This document shows, piece by piece, positions 1-6,980 of a DNA stretch of 26,897 nt. Origin of the DNA: Granulicella sp. (lineage in GTDB: Bacteria; Acidobacteriota; Terriglobia; Terriglobales; Acidobacteriaceae); NCBI GenBank assembly GCA_003133205.1, contig PKWK01000210.1:1232-28128 (forward strand), written 5' to 3'. Numbering within the stretch: position 1 is the stretch's first letter; every line of letters begins with the position of its first letter. Below the pieces are notes generated by a model. It was not told the origin of the DNA. It saw only the letters and a list, made by a program, of their open reading frames with translations, and ran no database searches. The position numbers and the translations under genes are program-made.

Positions 1-173
1 CGGCTGAATTTGTCTCTTGCGAGAACCTCTCTCAACTCTTCCAAGGTCTCTTTGCTGACGCATACAGTGAAGTAACGAAAGGCTTTAAGAAGTGCTTGAT
101 GCGGTATGGAATCCGGCCGCAAGGCCGCAGAGACCAGTGTGCTGGTATCAAAGACCACCCTCTGTTCGCTCAT
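1..173 (-). CDS. PIN-domain (VapC-like) toxin, 3' part cut off by the window edge
   Basis: The ATG at 173-171 opens a frame that runs off the window edge, showing 57 residues. It begins MSEQRVVFDTSTLVSAALRP, the first strand and first acidic residue of a PIN ribonuclease domain (VVFDTS); later conserved acids lie outside the window. Its start overlaps the antitoxin stop by four bases (ATGA), the usual coupling in PIN toxin-antitoxin pairs. PIN toxins of this type cut RNA and are neutralised by the partner protein. The family call rests on the short N-terminus plus the neighbour. It is too short for a track of long ORFs, but the frame is open throughout. Confidence 0.72.
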   Translation of the reverse strand, partial: MSEQRVVFDTSTLVSAALRPDSIPHQALLKAFRYFTVCVSKETLEELREVLARDKFS

Positions 174-457
174 CGGGATTCATGGACCAGGCGATTCACC
201 TCTTCATCCGTGAGTGCAGCAGCAGCAGTTTGCTGGGTGGGTGTCATGGTCTGTTTGGCTTGCAGACTCCATGCCTCCAACTCAGCCACTGTCCGACTGC
301 GGCGCCGCCTAGCGTCCAGCAACTCTTCCATGTCGCGCGGCGACACGATGAAGGCAGCCGGGCGTCCATGCCGGGTAACGGATACGGTCTCTCGTTGTGC
401 CATGTCGATCAACTGCCCAAAGCGGTTCTGAGCCTCAACTGATGTGACGGTAACCAT
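170..457 (-). CDS. Phd/YefM-type antitoxin
   Basis: A 95-residue protein starting MVTVTSVEAQNRFGQLIDMA, the standard Phd/YefM N-terminus (short strand, then a helix with the RFGQLID pattern), followed by a strand ending RHGRPAAFIVSP. This half binds DNA as a dimer; the charged C-terminal half (ARRRRSRTVAELEAW onward) should wrap the toxin. The reading frame can be extended nine codons upstream, but I chose the ATG at 457 because GGAGGAG lies five to eight bases before it and the homologous N-terminus begins there. The stop overlaps the PIN toxin start. Such antitoxins repress their own operon, and an inverted repeat just upstream fits that role. Confidence 0.85.
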   Translation of the reverse strand: MVTVTSVEAQNRFGQLIDMAQRETVSVTRHGRPAAFIVSPRDMEELLDARRRRSRTVAELEAWSLQAKQTMTPTQQTAAAALTDEEVNRLVHESR

Positions 458-474
458 GGACTCCTCCAAACTGG

Positions 475-492
475 CTATTATCACTATAATAG
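475..492 (-). promoter_or_regulatory. Inverted repeat upstream of the antitoxin, candidate autoregulatory operator
   Basis: CTATTAT (475-481) and ATAATAG (486-492) form a perfect 7-bp inverted repeat with a 4-base spacer, 18 bases upstream of the antitoxin start. The motif GGCTATT also recurs directly at 473-479 and 500-506. AT-rich palindromes at this place are typical binding sites of Phd/YefM repressors. The role is inferred from position. Confidence 0.5.
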
Positions 493-528
493 AGATTATG
501 GCTATTTACAAATCTCTCTTCCGCTGCC

Positions 529-548
529 CTAGTGCCGACGCACATAAA
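529..548 (+). repeat. Left terminal inverted repeat of the ISAs1 element
   Basis: CTAGTGCCGACGCACATAAA matches the reverse complement of the right end (CCAGGGCCGACGCATATCAA); the core GCCGACGCA is identical, with a few mismatches and a one-base indel outside it. Confidence 0.75.
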
Positions 549-598
549 TGTCCATAGCTTGCTATATGCAGGGAGCCGAAAATGGGTAAGAAGGGGGA

Positions 599-1735
599 AT
601 GGACAATCCCCTGAAGTATTTTGCTGAGTTGCGCGATCCTCGCATAGAGCGAAACCGGGAACATCTGCTGGAGGAGATTCTTCTGATTGCCATAGGGGCG
701 GTGCTGAGTGGAGCCGAAAGTTGGAACGATATTGCAGAATACGGGGAGGACAAGCGGGAGTGGTTGAAAACGTTCTTAACGCTTCCCTCGGGGATTCCGT
801 CGCACGATACGTTCAACCGGGTGTTCGCAGCGCTGGACCCTGAAGAGATGGAGCGAGGCTTCGTGGCGTGGGTTTCGTCGATCGCCAAACTGACAGCGGG
901 CGAAGTGGTGGCCATCGACGGCAAGACCGGGGTCCCTAGCGACAGGTCTTCGTCGGTGGGGTGGAAGACGCTGTGCGGCATGCGCGAGGCGGGCAAAAAG
1001 GCCTTGGTCCACATGGTTTCGGCCTGGGCCGAGGGCAACGGTCTGGTGCTGGCGCAGCGCAAGGTGGATGAAAAATCCAACGAAATCACGGCGATACCCA
1101 AGCTGCTGAACGCGCTGGAGTTGACTGGAACCGTGGTCACCATCGATGCCATGGGTTGTCAGCGTGACATCGCCAAGCGGATTATCGAGAAGAAAGCCGA
1201 CTACGTGCTGGCGGTCAAGGACAACCAAGGCCTGCTGGCCGAACAGGTGAGGGATTCGTTTCTGCTGTTGGAATCAGACGCTGTTGCTGAAGAAATCGAC
1301 TGTGGCCATGGACGGGTCGAGCAACGAAAGTGCTCGGTGATTGCCGATTTGAGTCTGATCGACAAATCCGCCGAATGGGCTTCGTTACAAGGATTGGTGC
1401 GTATCGAGTCCGAGCGCTATCACAAGGCGACGGGTAAAACCGAGCGCGAAATCCGCTACTACATCACCAGCCTCAGAGCCGATGCCGCGCGGCTGAACTC
1501 GGTGGTCCGCCAGCACTGGGGGATCGAAAACAAATTGCACTGGGTGCTTGATGTGGGTTTTGGCGAAGACCTTGACCGCAAACGCGCTGGCCACGCCGCA
1601 CAGAACTTCTCCATCCTCAACCGCATAGCCCTCAACCTGCTCAAACAGGACAAATCTTCCAAGCGCGGAGTCAAGGGAAAACGCCTCAAAGCAGCGTGGA
1701 ACCACCCCTATCTGCTCAAACTGCTGGGAATTTGA
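599..1735 (+). CDS. ISAs1-family DDE transposase
   Basis: A 378-residue protein, normal length for the family. An N-terminal association domain (about 1-95, starting MDNPLKYFAELRDPR) precedes the DDE catalytic domain. The three acids are visible: D107 in VVAIDGKT, D183 in VTIDAMGCQ and E310 in HWGIENKLHWVLDV. No frameshift or stop interrupts the frame, so it may be active. The ATG at 599 follows a purine-rich AAGGGGG; an earlier ATG at 582 is in another frame. The stop codon lies inside the right terminal repeat, common in compact insertion sequences. It catalyses excision and insertion of its own element. Confidence 0.93.
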   Translation: MDNPLKYFAELRDPRIERNREHLLEEILLIAIGAVLSGAESWNDIAEYGEDKREWLKTFLTLPSGIPSHDTFNRVFAALDPEEMERGFVAWVSSIAKLTAGEVVAIDGKTGVPSDRSSSVGWKTLCGMREAGKKALVHMVSAWAEGNGLVLAQRKVDEKSNEITAIPKLLNALELTGTVVTIDAMGCQRDIAKRIIEKKADYVLAVKDNQGLLAEQVRDSFLLLESDAVAEEIDCGHGRVEQRKCSVIADLSLIDKSAEWASLQGLVRIESERYHKATGKTEREIRYYITSLRADAARLNSVVRQHWGIENKLHWVLDVGFGEDLDRKRAGHAAQNFSILNRIALNLLKQDKSSKRGVKGKRLKAAWNHPYLLKLLGI

Positions 1736-1751
1736 TATGCGTCGGCCCTGG
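1731..1751 (-). repeat. Right terminal inverted repeat of the ISAs1 element
   Basis: The reverse complement of the left repeat with the shared core TGCGTCGGC. The transposase stop TGA (1733-1735) is inside it. Confidence 0.75.
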
Positions 1752-1801
1752 TGGTTTCTGGTGGCTTGATCATGCCAAGGTTGGCGGGGTTCGGACAAGA
1801 A

Positions 1802-1829
1802 GAAGGGAGATGCCGAAGCATCTCCCTTC
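1802..1829 (-). terminator. Hairpin terminator after the TonB-dependent receptor gene
   Basis: A perfect 12-bp stem, GAAGGGAGATGC with its complement, closes a four-base loop. On the minus strand the loop reads C-TTCG-G, the very stable UUCG tetraloop. It starts 29 bases past the receptor stop codon and is followed by a short T-rich stretch (TTCTTGTCC). It probably ends the receptor transcript and may also block readthrough from the insertion sequence. Confidence 0.75.
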
Positions 1830-1857
1830 CGTGTTGTACGACCTTTGCCATTGGCTT

Positions 1858-4800
1858 TTAGAAGGACACCCGGAGTCCCTGCTGCAGCGTACGGTTCACG
1901 CTGGAGATGGTGTTGATTGTTCCAAAGGCAGATGAGGTGGGACCTACGTTCGGAGCACCGAACTGGGTATGGTTGAGGACGTTGAAGGCCTCAAACCGAT
2001 ATTCCACTTTGAGCCGTTCGCCGAAGTGGAAGTTCTTGGTCACGGACGCATCCAAGTTGTTGGTGAAATCGCTACGGAAAAAGTACATGGGAGCCGTGCG
2101 GTAGTTGTACGTGCCGCTGGGTTGGCCCGTATCGGTAGGATCGCAGGTTCCCTTGCCGCTCACACAGTTTGCATACCCTGCGCCCGATCCGGTGTAGAAC
2201 GCGCTGGTATTGAAGGCGTGGGTGAAATCGCGAGGATGGACCTGAAAGTTCTGGTTGAAGCCAGCTGATCCGGTCGCAAAGTCGAAAGCGCCGGAGTTGC
2301 CGGTACTGCCCCACTGGAGCGGAGTTCCAGAGAGGAATTGGTAGATGGTGTTGACCTGAAATCCACCGATGAGGGCATCGACAAGGACGCCGTGAGACAA
2401 GAATCGGGCGTTTCGGCCGAATGGCAACTTGTACGAACCAGTAAACGAGAAGTGATGCGGATAATCCGATGTCGACTCGCCGTACTGAAGTTGAGTCTCG
2501 CCGGCGTTCATCTGTGAAGTAATCAAATTGCGAGAGTACTCATAGTTGGCGTTGAACGTCAGACCTGCCTGGGTGCGAAGGTGGAGACGGACCATGAGTT
2601 CGTTATAGGTGGCCGAAGCGCCGGGAACAAGTCCCTGGGTCACAGCGCTGAATTCAGGGTAGGCCTGCAGCAGGTTGTATTTGAGGATGGTAGCGTTTGT
2701 GGCATAGGTTCCTGTCACGTTTGGAAGCCCTTTGAAGGGATTCGTAATGGCACAGTTCAGGTTCTGGGTCGGAGTCTGACCGCAGGGATGAGTCGCGTCG
2801 ATGAAGGACGCGTTGGCTGGATCGGCTCGGCGACTGCGGCTGAGGTATGGAAGAATCGGAGTCGAGCTCACAGCGTTCGAGTACGAGAGATGGACCTGGT
2901 GGGCGCCGACGTAACCGATGTCCAGCACCAGGTTCCGGGTAAGTTGCTGCTGGATGTCGAAGTTAAAGCGTTCGGCGTACGGCACGTGGAGGCCAGGGCC
3001 ACGGAATTGGACACCTGCGCCCAAGTTAGTGTTCACGCCGAGAGCGTTGCCGGTGGGCTTCAGCAGAGGCGCAACAGAGGCCGCAAACGGGTCAGATAGT
3101 GTAAGCGGAGGCGTGACGTTGGTCGTCGAGTTGAAGGTATAAGCGGTCGTCGCAGTGTATCCGTAGGTTTGTGGTGTGTTGTAGTCGTTGAATGGGTTGA
3201 CGAAGATGCCAAAGCCGGCGCGGAATACGGTCTTCCCGTTGAATTGCGCCGGAGCAAAAGAAAATCCAAATCGCGGGCTTATGTACACGGGAGCCGTGTT
3301 GTATTCGTTACGGTGATTCGCGTCGGCGTAGATGACTCCGCCGGTGGGATGGAATGACGCGGTCGGCAACTCCGAAGTTTTGGACGAACTATAGATGCTG
3401 TTATATGCAGTCATAGCACCTGCCGTCGCTGAGTTGGTCGCATTCGGATCAAAGCCCACGACGGCAAAGTTGTGAGATTCGTTGACGGGCGTTTCATGTT
3501 CGATTCGAAGACCCAGGTTGAGGGTCAGGCTGGGAAGAACCCGCCAGTCGTCCTGAACAAAGCCGGCGAAGTAAGCGGCGTTGTACATTGCGGGAGTGGC
3601 TGTCGTCTGGCTGCCGGAGGTGGGTATGCCGTAGAGGAAGCTGGCGAAGGATGCCCCGTAGGGGATCGTGGCGCCGCCGGTGCCGGCGTTGACGAAGGTG
3701 TTGCCGAAGGAGAACGAACCGGTCGGGTTTCCGGGAGAGAGCTTGGCGTACTTCTCGAGGCGGAGATCCGGACCGATCTTCAAGATGTGATGTCCCTGGA
3801 CGCGAGTGATGCCAGAGAATATCTGGTAGGTGGTGAATGCCGAGAGATTTCCAGCGTTGGTGCTGAGGCCCGCGAAGGCGGTGCCGGTTTCGCTGAAGGC
3901 AATACGCGGCATGACGAGTTCGGTGGCCGCACTGGTCAAGTAGGACGGGAAACCTACCTGGGTCGGGTCATAGCCCTGGCTGGAAAGGCCCGCATTGGCG
4001 TAGGCGCGAGTGATACTGCCGCGGACGTCCATGGTGGTAGAAGCGTTGAAGGTGTGGATGTAGTCGATAATGCCACCGTTGTAGACGTTGTAGCTGCTGG
4101 TGCCGGTGGAGATGTTGTTGAAGATGTTGGACTGGGTCTTGGCATACTCGCTGCGATGCGTCTCGAAGAAGAGCTTGTTGTTGTCGTTGATGCTCCAGTC
4201 GAGGCGACCGGCGTGGGAGTTGTAGTCGTCGCGGGTAGGAACGTTGGAGAAGAAGTTGTTCTCGCCGTCAACGGCACCGGGGAGATTGGCATGCGGGTAG
4301 TATGCCAGCAAGGCATTCGAGATTGGATTGATTTGGGAGATTTTGTTGAAGGCCAGGCGATTGCGGGTGATCTTGCCGCCGGAGGAGACGCCGGAGTTGG
4401 GATCGTAGAGCTGATATGTGCTGGGGTTGCCATTGACGCATAGGCCGGTGGCGGAGCTGTAGCCGCCATTGGTCGCGCAGCCCAAGGACAGAAGCGCGGA
4501 GAAATCTCCGGTGCGTTCTGCATCGGTGGGGACTGTAGTGGTGTTCGCGTTGGGGACAGAATCAACGAATTTCTCGAATGAGTAAAAGAAGAACAACTTG
4601 TTATGGCCGTTGAAGACTTTGGGAATCCAGACTGGACCTCCCAGAGTGGCTGCGTATTGGTTCTGACGGGTAGCGGGAGTTTTGGTTCCGGGCGCGACAA
4701 ACCAGCGCTGCGGGGCATTGATGGCTGAAAACTGGTTGAACTCTGAGAGCGTTCCATGAATTGCGTTGGTGCCAGCCTTGGTCGTGATATTGACTGTGCC

Positions 4801-5505
4801 GCCTGAGGTGTCGCCGAAGGACGCATCGGTCTGGAAGATGTCTGTGCGGACTGCATCCACCGAATCGATGTTCGGGCTAAAGCCCGGTACGCGGCTGGAG
4901 TCCTGATTGTTGGGCACACCATTGAGCAGGTATTCGTTGGACTGTGAATTTCCCCCGCCGAGGGAGAAGTCACTGGCCGCGCTGTTGTCGAAGGGGCGGG
5001 TCTGAACAACCGAGTTCTTCGCCTTGGGTACGACGCCGATCTCAGTCTTCGCGAAACCGAGCGGGGAGCGGCCGTTCGACGGCAGATCCTCGATCTCTTG
5101 TGCGGACAGGATCTGTCCCACGGAGGCTGTGGTTGTGTCGACCAGCGCCGTCTCGGTAGTTACGAATACGTTTTCGGTGGACGAACCGACATGCAGAGTT
5201 ACATCCTCCTGAACCTTCTGGCTGGTCTGGAGCGTGATGTTTGTATGTTCATAGGATTGGAAGCCAGCCACGGTCAAGGTCAGTTTGTAGGGCCCGGGCA
5301 GGAGAAACGGCGTAGTGTATTGACCGGTAGGGTCGGATTTGGTCTTCACCTGCACGCCAGTGTCTGTGTTGGTGACGGTGATATCGGCATTTGGAACGAC
5401 GGCGCCGCTCGAATCGGTGACTCTGCCTGAGAGAGTCGCGCGGAACTCTTGACCAAAGGCAGATGCGCTGACGAGCAGCAGGAACAAGACGGCGATGCGT
5501 TTCAT
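1858..5505 (-). CDS. TonB-dependent outer-membrane receptor with carboxypeptidase-regulatory-like domain
   Basis: A 1,215-residue protein. The signal peptide is MKRIAVLFLLLVSASAFGQ. Residues about 22-105 form a carboxypeptidase-regulatory-like beta-sandwich (ATLSGRVTDSSGAVVPNA). A plug domain follows to about 230 (LSAQEIEDLPSNGR), then a large beta-barrel ending in RVSF; the terminal Phe is the barrel-assembly signature. Such receptors import ligands across the outer membrane using TonB energy, and this long type is expanded in Acidobacteria. The frame extends 15 codons further upstream, but I start at 5505, where the signal peptide begins and GGAG sits seven bases before. No SusD partner is present. 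Next to pectin-degrading genes it probably takes up oligosaccharides; the ligand cannot be read from sequence. Confidence 0.92.
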   Translation of the reverse strand: MKRIAVLFLLLVSASAFGQEFRATLSGRVTDSSGAVVPNADITVTNTDTGVQVKTKSDPTGQYTTPFLLPGPYKLTLTVAGFQSYEHTNITLQTSQKVQEDVTLHVGSSTENVFVTTETALVDTTTASVGQILSAQEIEDLPSNGRSPLGFAKTEIGVVPKAKNSVVQTRPFDNSAASDFSLGGGNSQSNEYLLNGVPNNQDSSRVPGFSPNIDSVDAVRTDIFQTDASFGDTSGGTVNITTKAGTNAIHGTLSEFNQFSAINAPQRWFVAPGTKTPATRQNQYAATLGGPVWIPKVFNGHNKLFFFYSFEKFVDSVPNANTTTVPTDAERTGDFSALLSLGCATNGGYSSATGLCVNGNPSTYQLYDPNSGVSSGGKITRNRLAFNKISQINPISNALLAYYPHANLPGAVDGENNFFSNVPTRDDYNSHAGRLDWSINDNNKLFFETHRSEYAKTQSNIFNNISTGTSSYNVYNGGIIDYIHTFNASTTMDVRGSITRAYANAGLSSQGYDPTQVGFPSYLTSAATELVMPRIAFSETGTAFAGLSTNAGNLSAFTTYQIFSGITRVQGHHILKIGPDLRLEKYAKLSPGNPTGSFSFGNTFVNAGTGGATIPYGASFASFLYGIPTSGSQTTATPAMYNAAYFAGFVQDDWRVLPSLTLNLGLRIEHETPVNESHNFAVVGFDPNATNSATAGAMTAYNSIYSSSKTSELPTASFHPTGGVIYADANHRNEYNTAPVYISPRFGFSFAPAQFNGKTVFRAGFGIFVNPFNDYNTPQTYGYTATTAYTFNSTTNVTPPLTLSDPFAASVAPLLKPTGNALGVNTNLGAGVQFRGPGLHVPYAERFNFDIQQQLTRNLVLDIGYVGAHQVHLSYSNAVSSTPILPYLSRSRRADPANASFIDATHPCGQTPTQNLNCAITNPFKGLPNVTGTYATNATILKYNLLQAYPEFSAVTQGLVPGASATYNELMVRLHLRTQAGLTFNANYEYSRNLITSQMNAGETQLQYGESTSDYPHHFSFTGSYKLPFGRNARFLSHGVLVDALIGGFQVNTIYQFLSGTPLQWGSTGNSGAFDFATGSAGFNQNFQVHPRDFTHAFNTSAFYTGSGAGYANCVSGKGTCDPTDTGQPSGTYNYRTAPMYFFRSDFTNNLDASVTKNFHFGERLKVEYRFEAFNVLNHTQFGAPNVGPTSSAFGTINTISSVNRTLQQGLRVSF

Positions 5506-5559
5506 GCGACGGCTCCAAGTTCTAGTTTTGGGGAAATGACGCTCTTCCAAGCGGGCTCA

Positions 5560-5589
5560 AAGATAGAGAACGCGTTCACGCGATGTCAA
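5560..5589 (-). promoter_or_regulatory. Sigma70-type promoter of the TonB-dependent receptor gene
   Basis: On the minus strand a consensus TTGACA (5589-5584) is followed after 18 bases by TATCTT (5565-5560, four of six consensus bases). The resulting leader before the ATG at 5505 would be about 50 bases. The spacer carries a palindrome listed separately. Confidence 0.55.
5568..5577. promoter_or_regulatory. Palindrome GAACGCGTTC in the receptor promoter spacer, candidate operator
   Basis: A perfect 10-bp palindrome placed exactly between the -35 and -10 elements, where a bound repressor would block RNA polymerase. It differs from the palindrome near the IclR gene, so a different regulator (LacI-type sites often have such CG-centred symmetry) may act here. 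Function is inferred from position only. Confidence 0.4.
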
Positions 5590-5899
5590 TAATAATTTGA
5601 AAGCTATTTGCCCGAACTTGCGGGTGTCTCTACTAATTTCCATTTATCGCGGGCAACGCGGGGGAAGAGTCGGCGATGGGCGTCTGGGAAGCCGATTGCT
5701 GACGTACCCAACACTTTTTCATTGGGGTCTGTTGCCTCGCGAATTGCCGGTCCAGGGCGGCGACGGCCATGGAAGTCCATATCTTCGGGTGATGGCGCGC
5801 GGCTCCTGGCGGCATTTTTGGAACCTGATTGGCTCGCTAAGCCATTGGAAATACTCAACGGCCGTGGGGCGTGGTTTCGGCGTGAACCCATGTCCCTGG

Positions 5900-6778
5900 T
5901 TAGCGAGGATGGGTTTGGCTGGATGCGTCGAGGATTTTGGCGAGGCGGTCCGCGGACTCCCGAATGGCCGCCTGGATCTTCTTCTCCAGTTGCTCGGACA
6001 TGCGCGTGGCCGGTGTCGAGATGCTGATGGCGGCGACGACAGGCTTGGTTTCGGTCCGCAATGCGGCACCGAAGCAGATACCCCCGCGAATCGACTCCTC
6101 CCGATCCGACGCGACGCCGGTGCGCCGCGTCTCTTCAAATTCCTTGAAGAGCTTGTGGCGATCGATGATGGTGTATTCCGTTCGGGGAGTCAGACCATAG
6201 ACTTCGAGGATGCGGTCCGCGAGCGCGCGATCCTGAAACGCAGTAATTGCCTTGCCCATGGCGCTGCAGTGCGGCGGCAGGACGCGGCCGATCTTGTTGG
6301 TCATGCGGATTTCGTGGAAGGTTTCGATGCAGTCCAGGACATGGATGCGGTCGTCGTAGAGGTAGGAAACGCTGGCGGTTTCATCGAAGGTGTTGGCGAG
6401 ACGCTCAAGTTCGGGCCGAACGAGGACGCGCAGGTGATCGGCAGCCTGAACGAGCCAGCCAAACATCAGCTTGGGGGCGAGTTGGTAGGTTCCGTCACGA
6501 TGCTGCTGTAGATACTTGTGCTTCTCGAGCGTCAGCAACACCCGGAAGAGGGTTGTTTCCGGCAGGTTGACACGCTCGCTGATCTCCTTGAGGGAGATGG
6601 GAACCTGGCCGTCGAAGCAATCCAGAACGTCGAGAGCGCGGCCGATGGTGCGGAGGTAATACTGCTGATCAGTGGAGGAGGCATCGCCTGATTGGAGCGC
6701 CCATTTGGGGATGCGTCGCCTGATGGCCTTCTCCGGGACTGCGACAGATCCAGTTCCATTTAGTGTGTCTCGCGTCAT
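5900..6778 (-). CDS. IclR-family transcriptional regulator
   Basis: A 292-residue protein. A winged helix-turn-helix covers about 42-98 (RALDVLDCF, then ISLKEISERVNLPETTLFRV as the HTH). The effector-binding IclR domain follows at about 115-285, with the conserved LPPHCSAMGKA and a later Cys in GGICFGAAL. The frame extends 30 codons upstream, but AGGAG three bases before the ATG at 6778 and a low-complexity upstream stretch favour this start. The ~40-residue N-terminal extension before the HTH is longer than usual. IclR proteins include KdgR, which controls pectin catabolism in response to 2-keto-3-deoxygluconate; location among pectinase genes suggests a similar role here, with an unknown effector. 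A palindrome upstream may be its site. Confidence 0.93.
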   Translation of the reverse strand: MTRDTLNGTGSVAVPEKAIRRRIPKWALQSGDASSTDQQYYLRTIGRALDVLDCFDGQVPISLKEISERVNLPETTLFRVLLTLEKHKYLQQHRDGTYQLAPKLMFGWLVQAADHLRVLVRPELERLANTFDETASVSYLYDDRIHVLDCIETFHEIRMTNKIGRVLPPHCSAMGKAITAFQDRALADRILEVYGLTPRTEYTIIDRHKLFKEFEETRRTGVASDREESIRGGICFGAALRTETKPVVAAISISTPATRMSEQLEKKIQAAIRESADRLAKILDASSQTHPR

Positions 6779-6803
6779 ATTCTCCTCGCGCGGTTTCGCA
6801 TTG

Positions 6804-6809
6804 ACTATA
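6804..6809 (-). promoter_or_regulatory. Possible -10 element of the IclR-family gene
   Basis: The minus strand reads TATAGT, five of six consensus bases, 25 bases before the ATG. The only -35-like sequence, CTGAAA, is 19 bases upstream and poor, so the promoter may depend on an activator or the call may be wrong. Confidence 0.35.
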
Positions 6810-6849
6810 GCAGCAGACGACCGCGTCCTTTCAGTTTTAATCATTAACT

Positions 6850-6862
6850 TCCATAATGGAAT
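6850..6862. promoter_or_regulatory. Palindrome TTCCATAATGGAA, candidate IclR-family operator
   Basis: A perfect 6-1-6 palindrome in the divergent region between the regulator (minus) and the hydrolase genes (plus). It touches the -35 box of the plus-strand promoter and lies about 40 bases upstream of the regulator's possible -10. E. coli IclR sites are built from similar TGGAAA/TTTCCA half-sites, though in the opposite arrangement. One site could control both directions. Binding is inferred. Confidence 0.5.
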
Positions 6863-6892
6863 TGACACTTGCGGCTGCTGTTGGGTAGAACA
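6863..6892 (+). promoter_or_regulatory. Sigma70-type promoter for the two plus-strand glycosidase genes
   Basis: TTGACA (6863-6868) is followed after 18 bases by TAGAAC (6887-6892, four of six). It directs transcription toward the ATG at 6981, giving a leader of about 80 bases. The palindrome at 6850-6862 abuts the -35 box. Confidence 0.5.
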
Positions 6893-6980
6893 GAGGCTCT
6901 TCGGTCAGCCTTTCCGGTTGGGATCGGCCCGGAGGCGCTCGGTACTCAACGTTTCTCCCATTCGATCTTAGAAAGAGCCC

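Larger units (their letters stand above)
529..1751 (+). mobile_element. ISAs1-family insertion sequence, apparently complete
   Basis: An element of about 1.22 kb with imperfect terminal inverted repeats around one transposase gene. The size and single-gene layout fit ISAs1. I could not find a direct target repeat next to the ends, so the outermost bases are uncertain by one to three positions. It sits between the toxin-antitoxin operon and the end of the receptor gene and does not visibly break either one. Confidence 0.82.
5506..5899. other. 394-bp intergenic region between receptor and regulator genes
   Basis: The part near the receptor holds its promoter and a palindrome. The rest (about 5600-5899) has short open frames on both strands, for example minus strand 5891-5604, but with arginine/proline/serine-rich composition, no recognisable domain and no convincing ribosome site, so I call no gene. 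I saw no strong terminator hairpin after the regulator stop at 5900, so readthrough from the regulator into the receptor gene is possible. Confidence 0.6.

Noticed and set aside
519..1761. Target-site duplication flanking the insertion sequence
   Set aside because: I compared bases left of 529 and right of 1751 with small shifts and found no 8-10 bp match.
3472..4443. Long plus-strand open frame (323 codons) inside the receptor gene
   Set aside because: It is antisense to a well-supported TonB-dependent receptor, is rich in Gly/Val/Glu from the complementary codons, and has no recognisable domain.
5597..6511. Plus-strand open frame of 304 codons covering the intergenic region and the IclR gene
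   Set aside because: Most of it is antisense to the regulator, its composition is odd and no ribosome site or domain was found.
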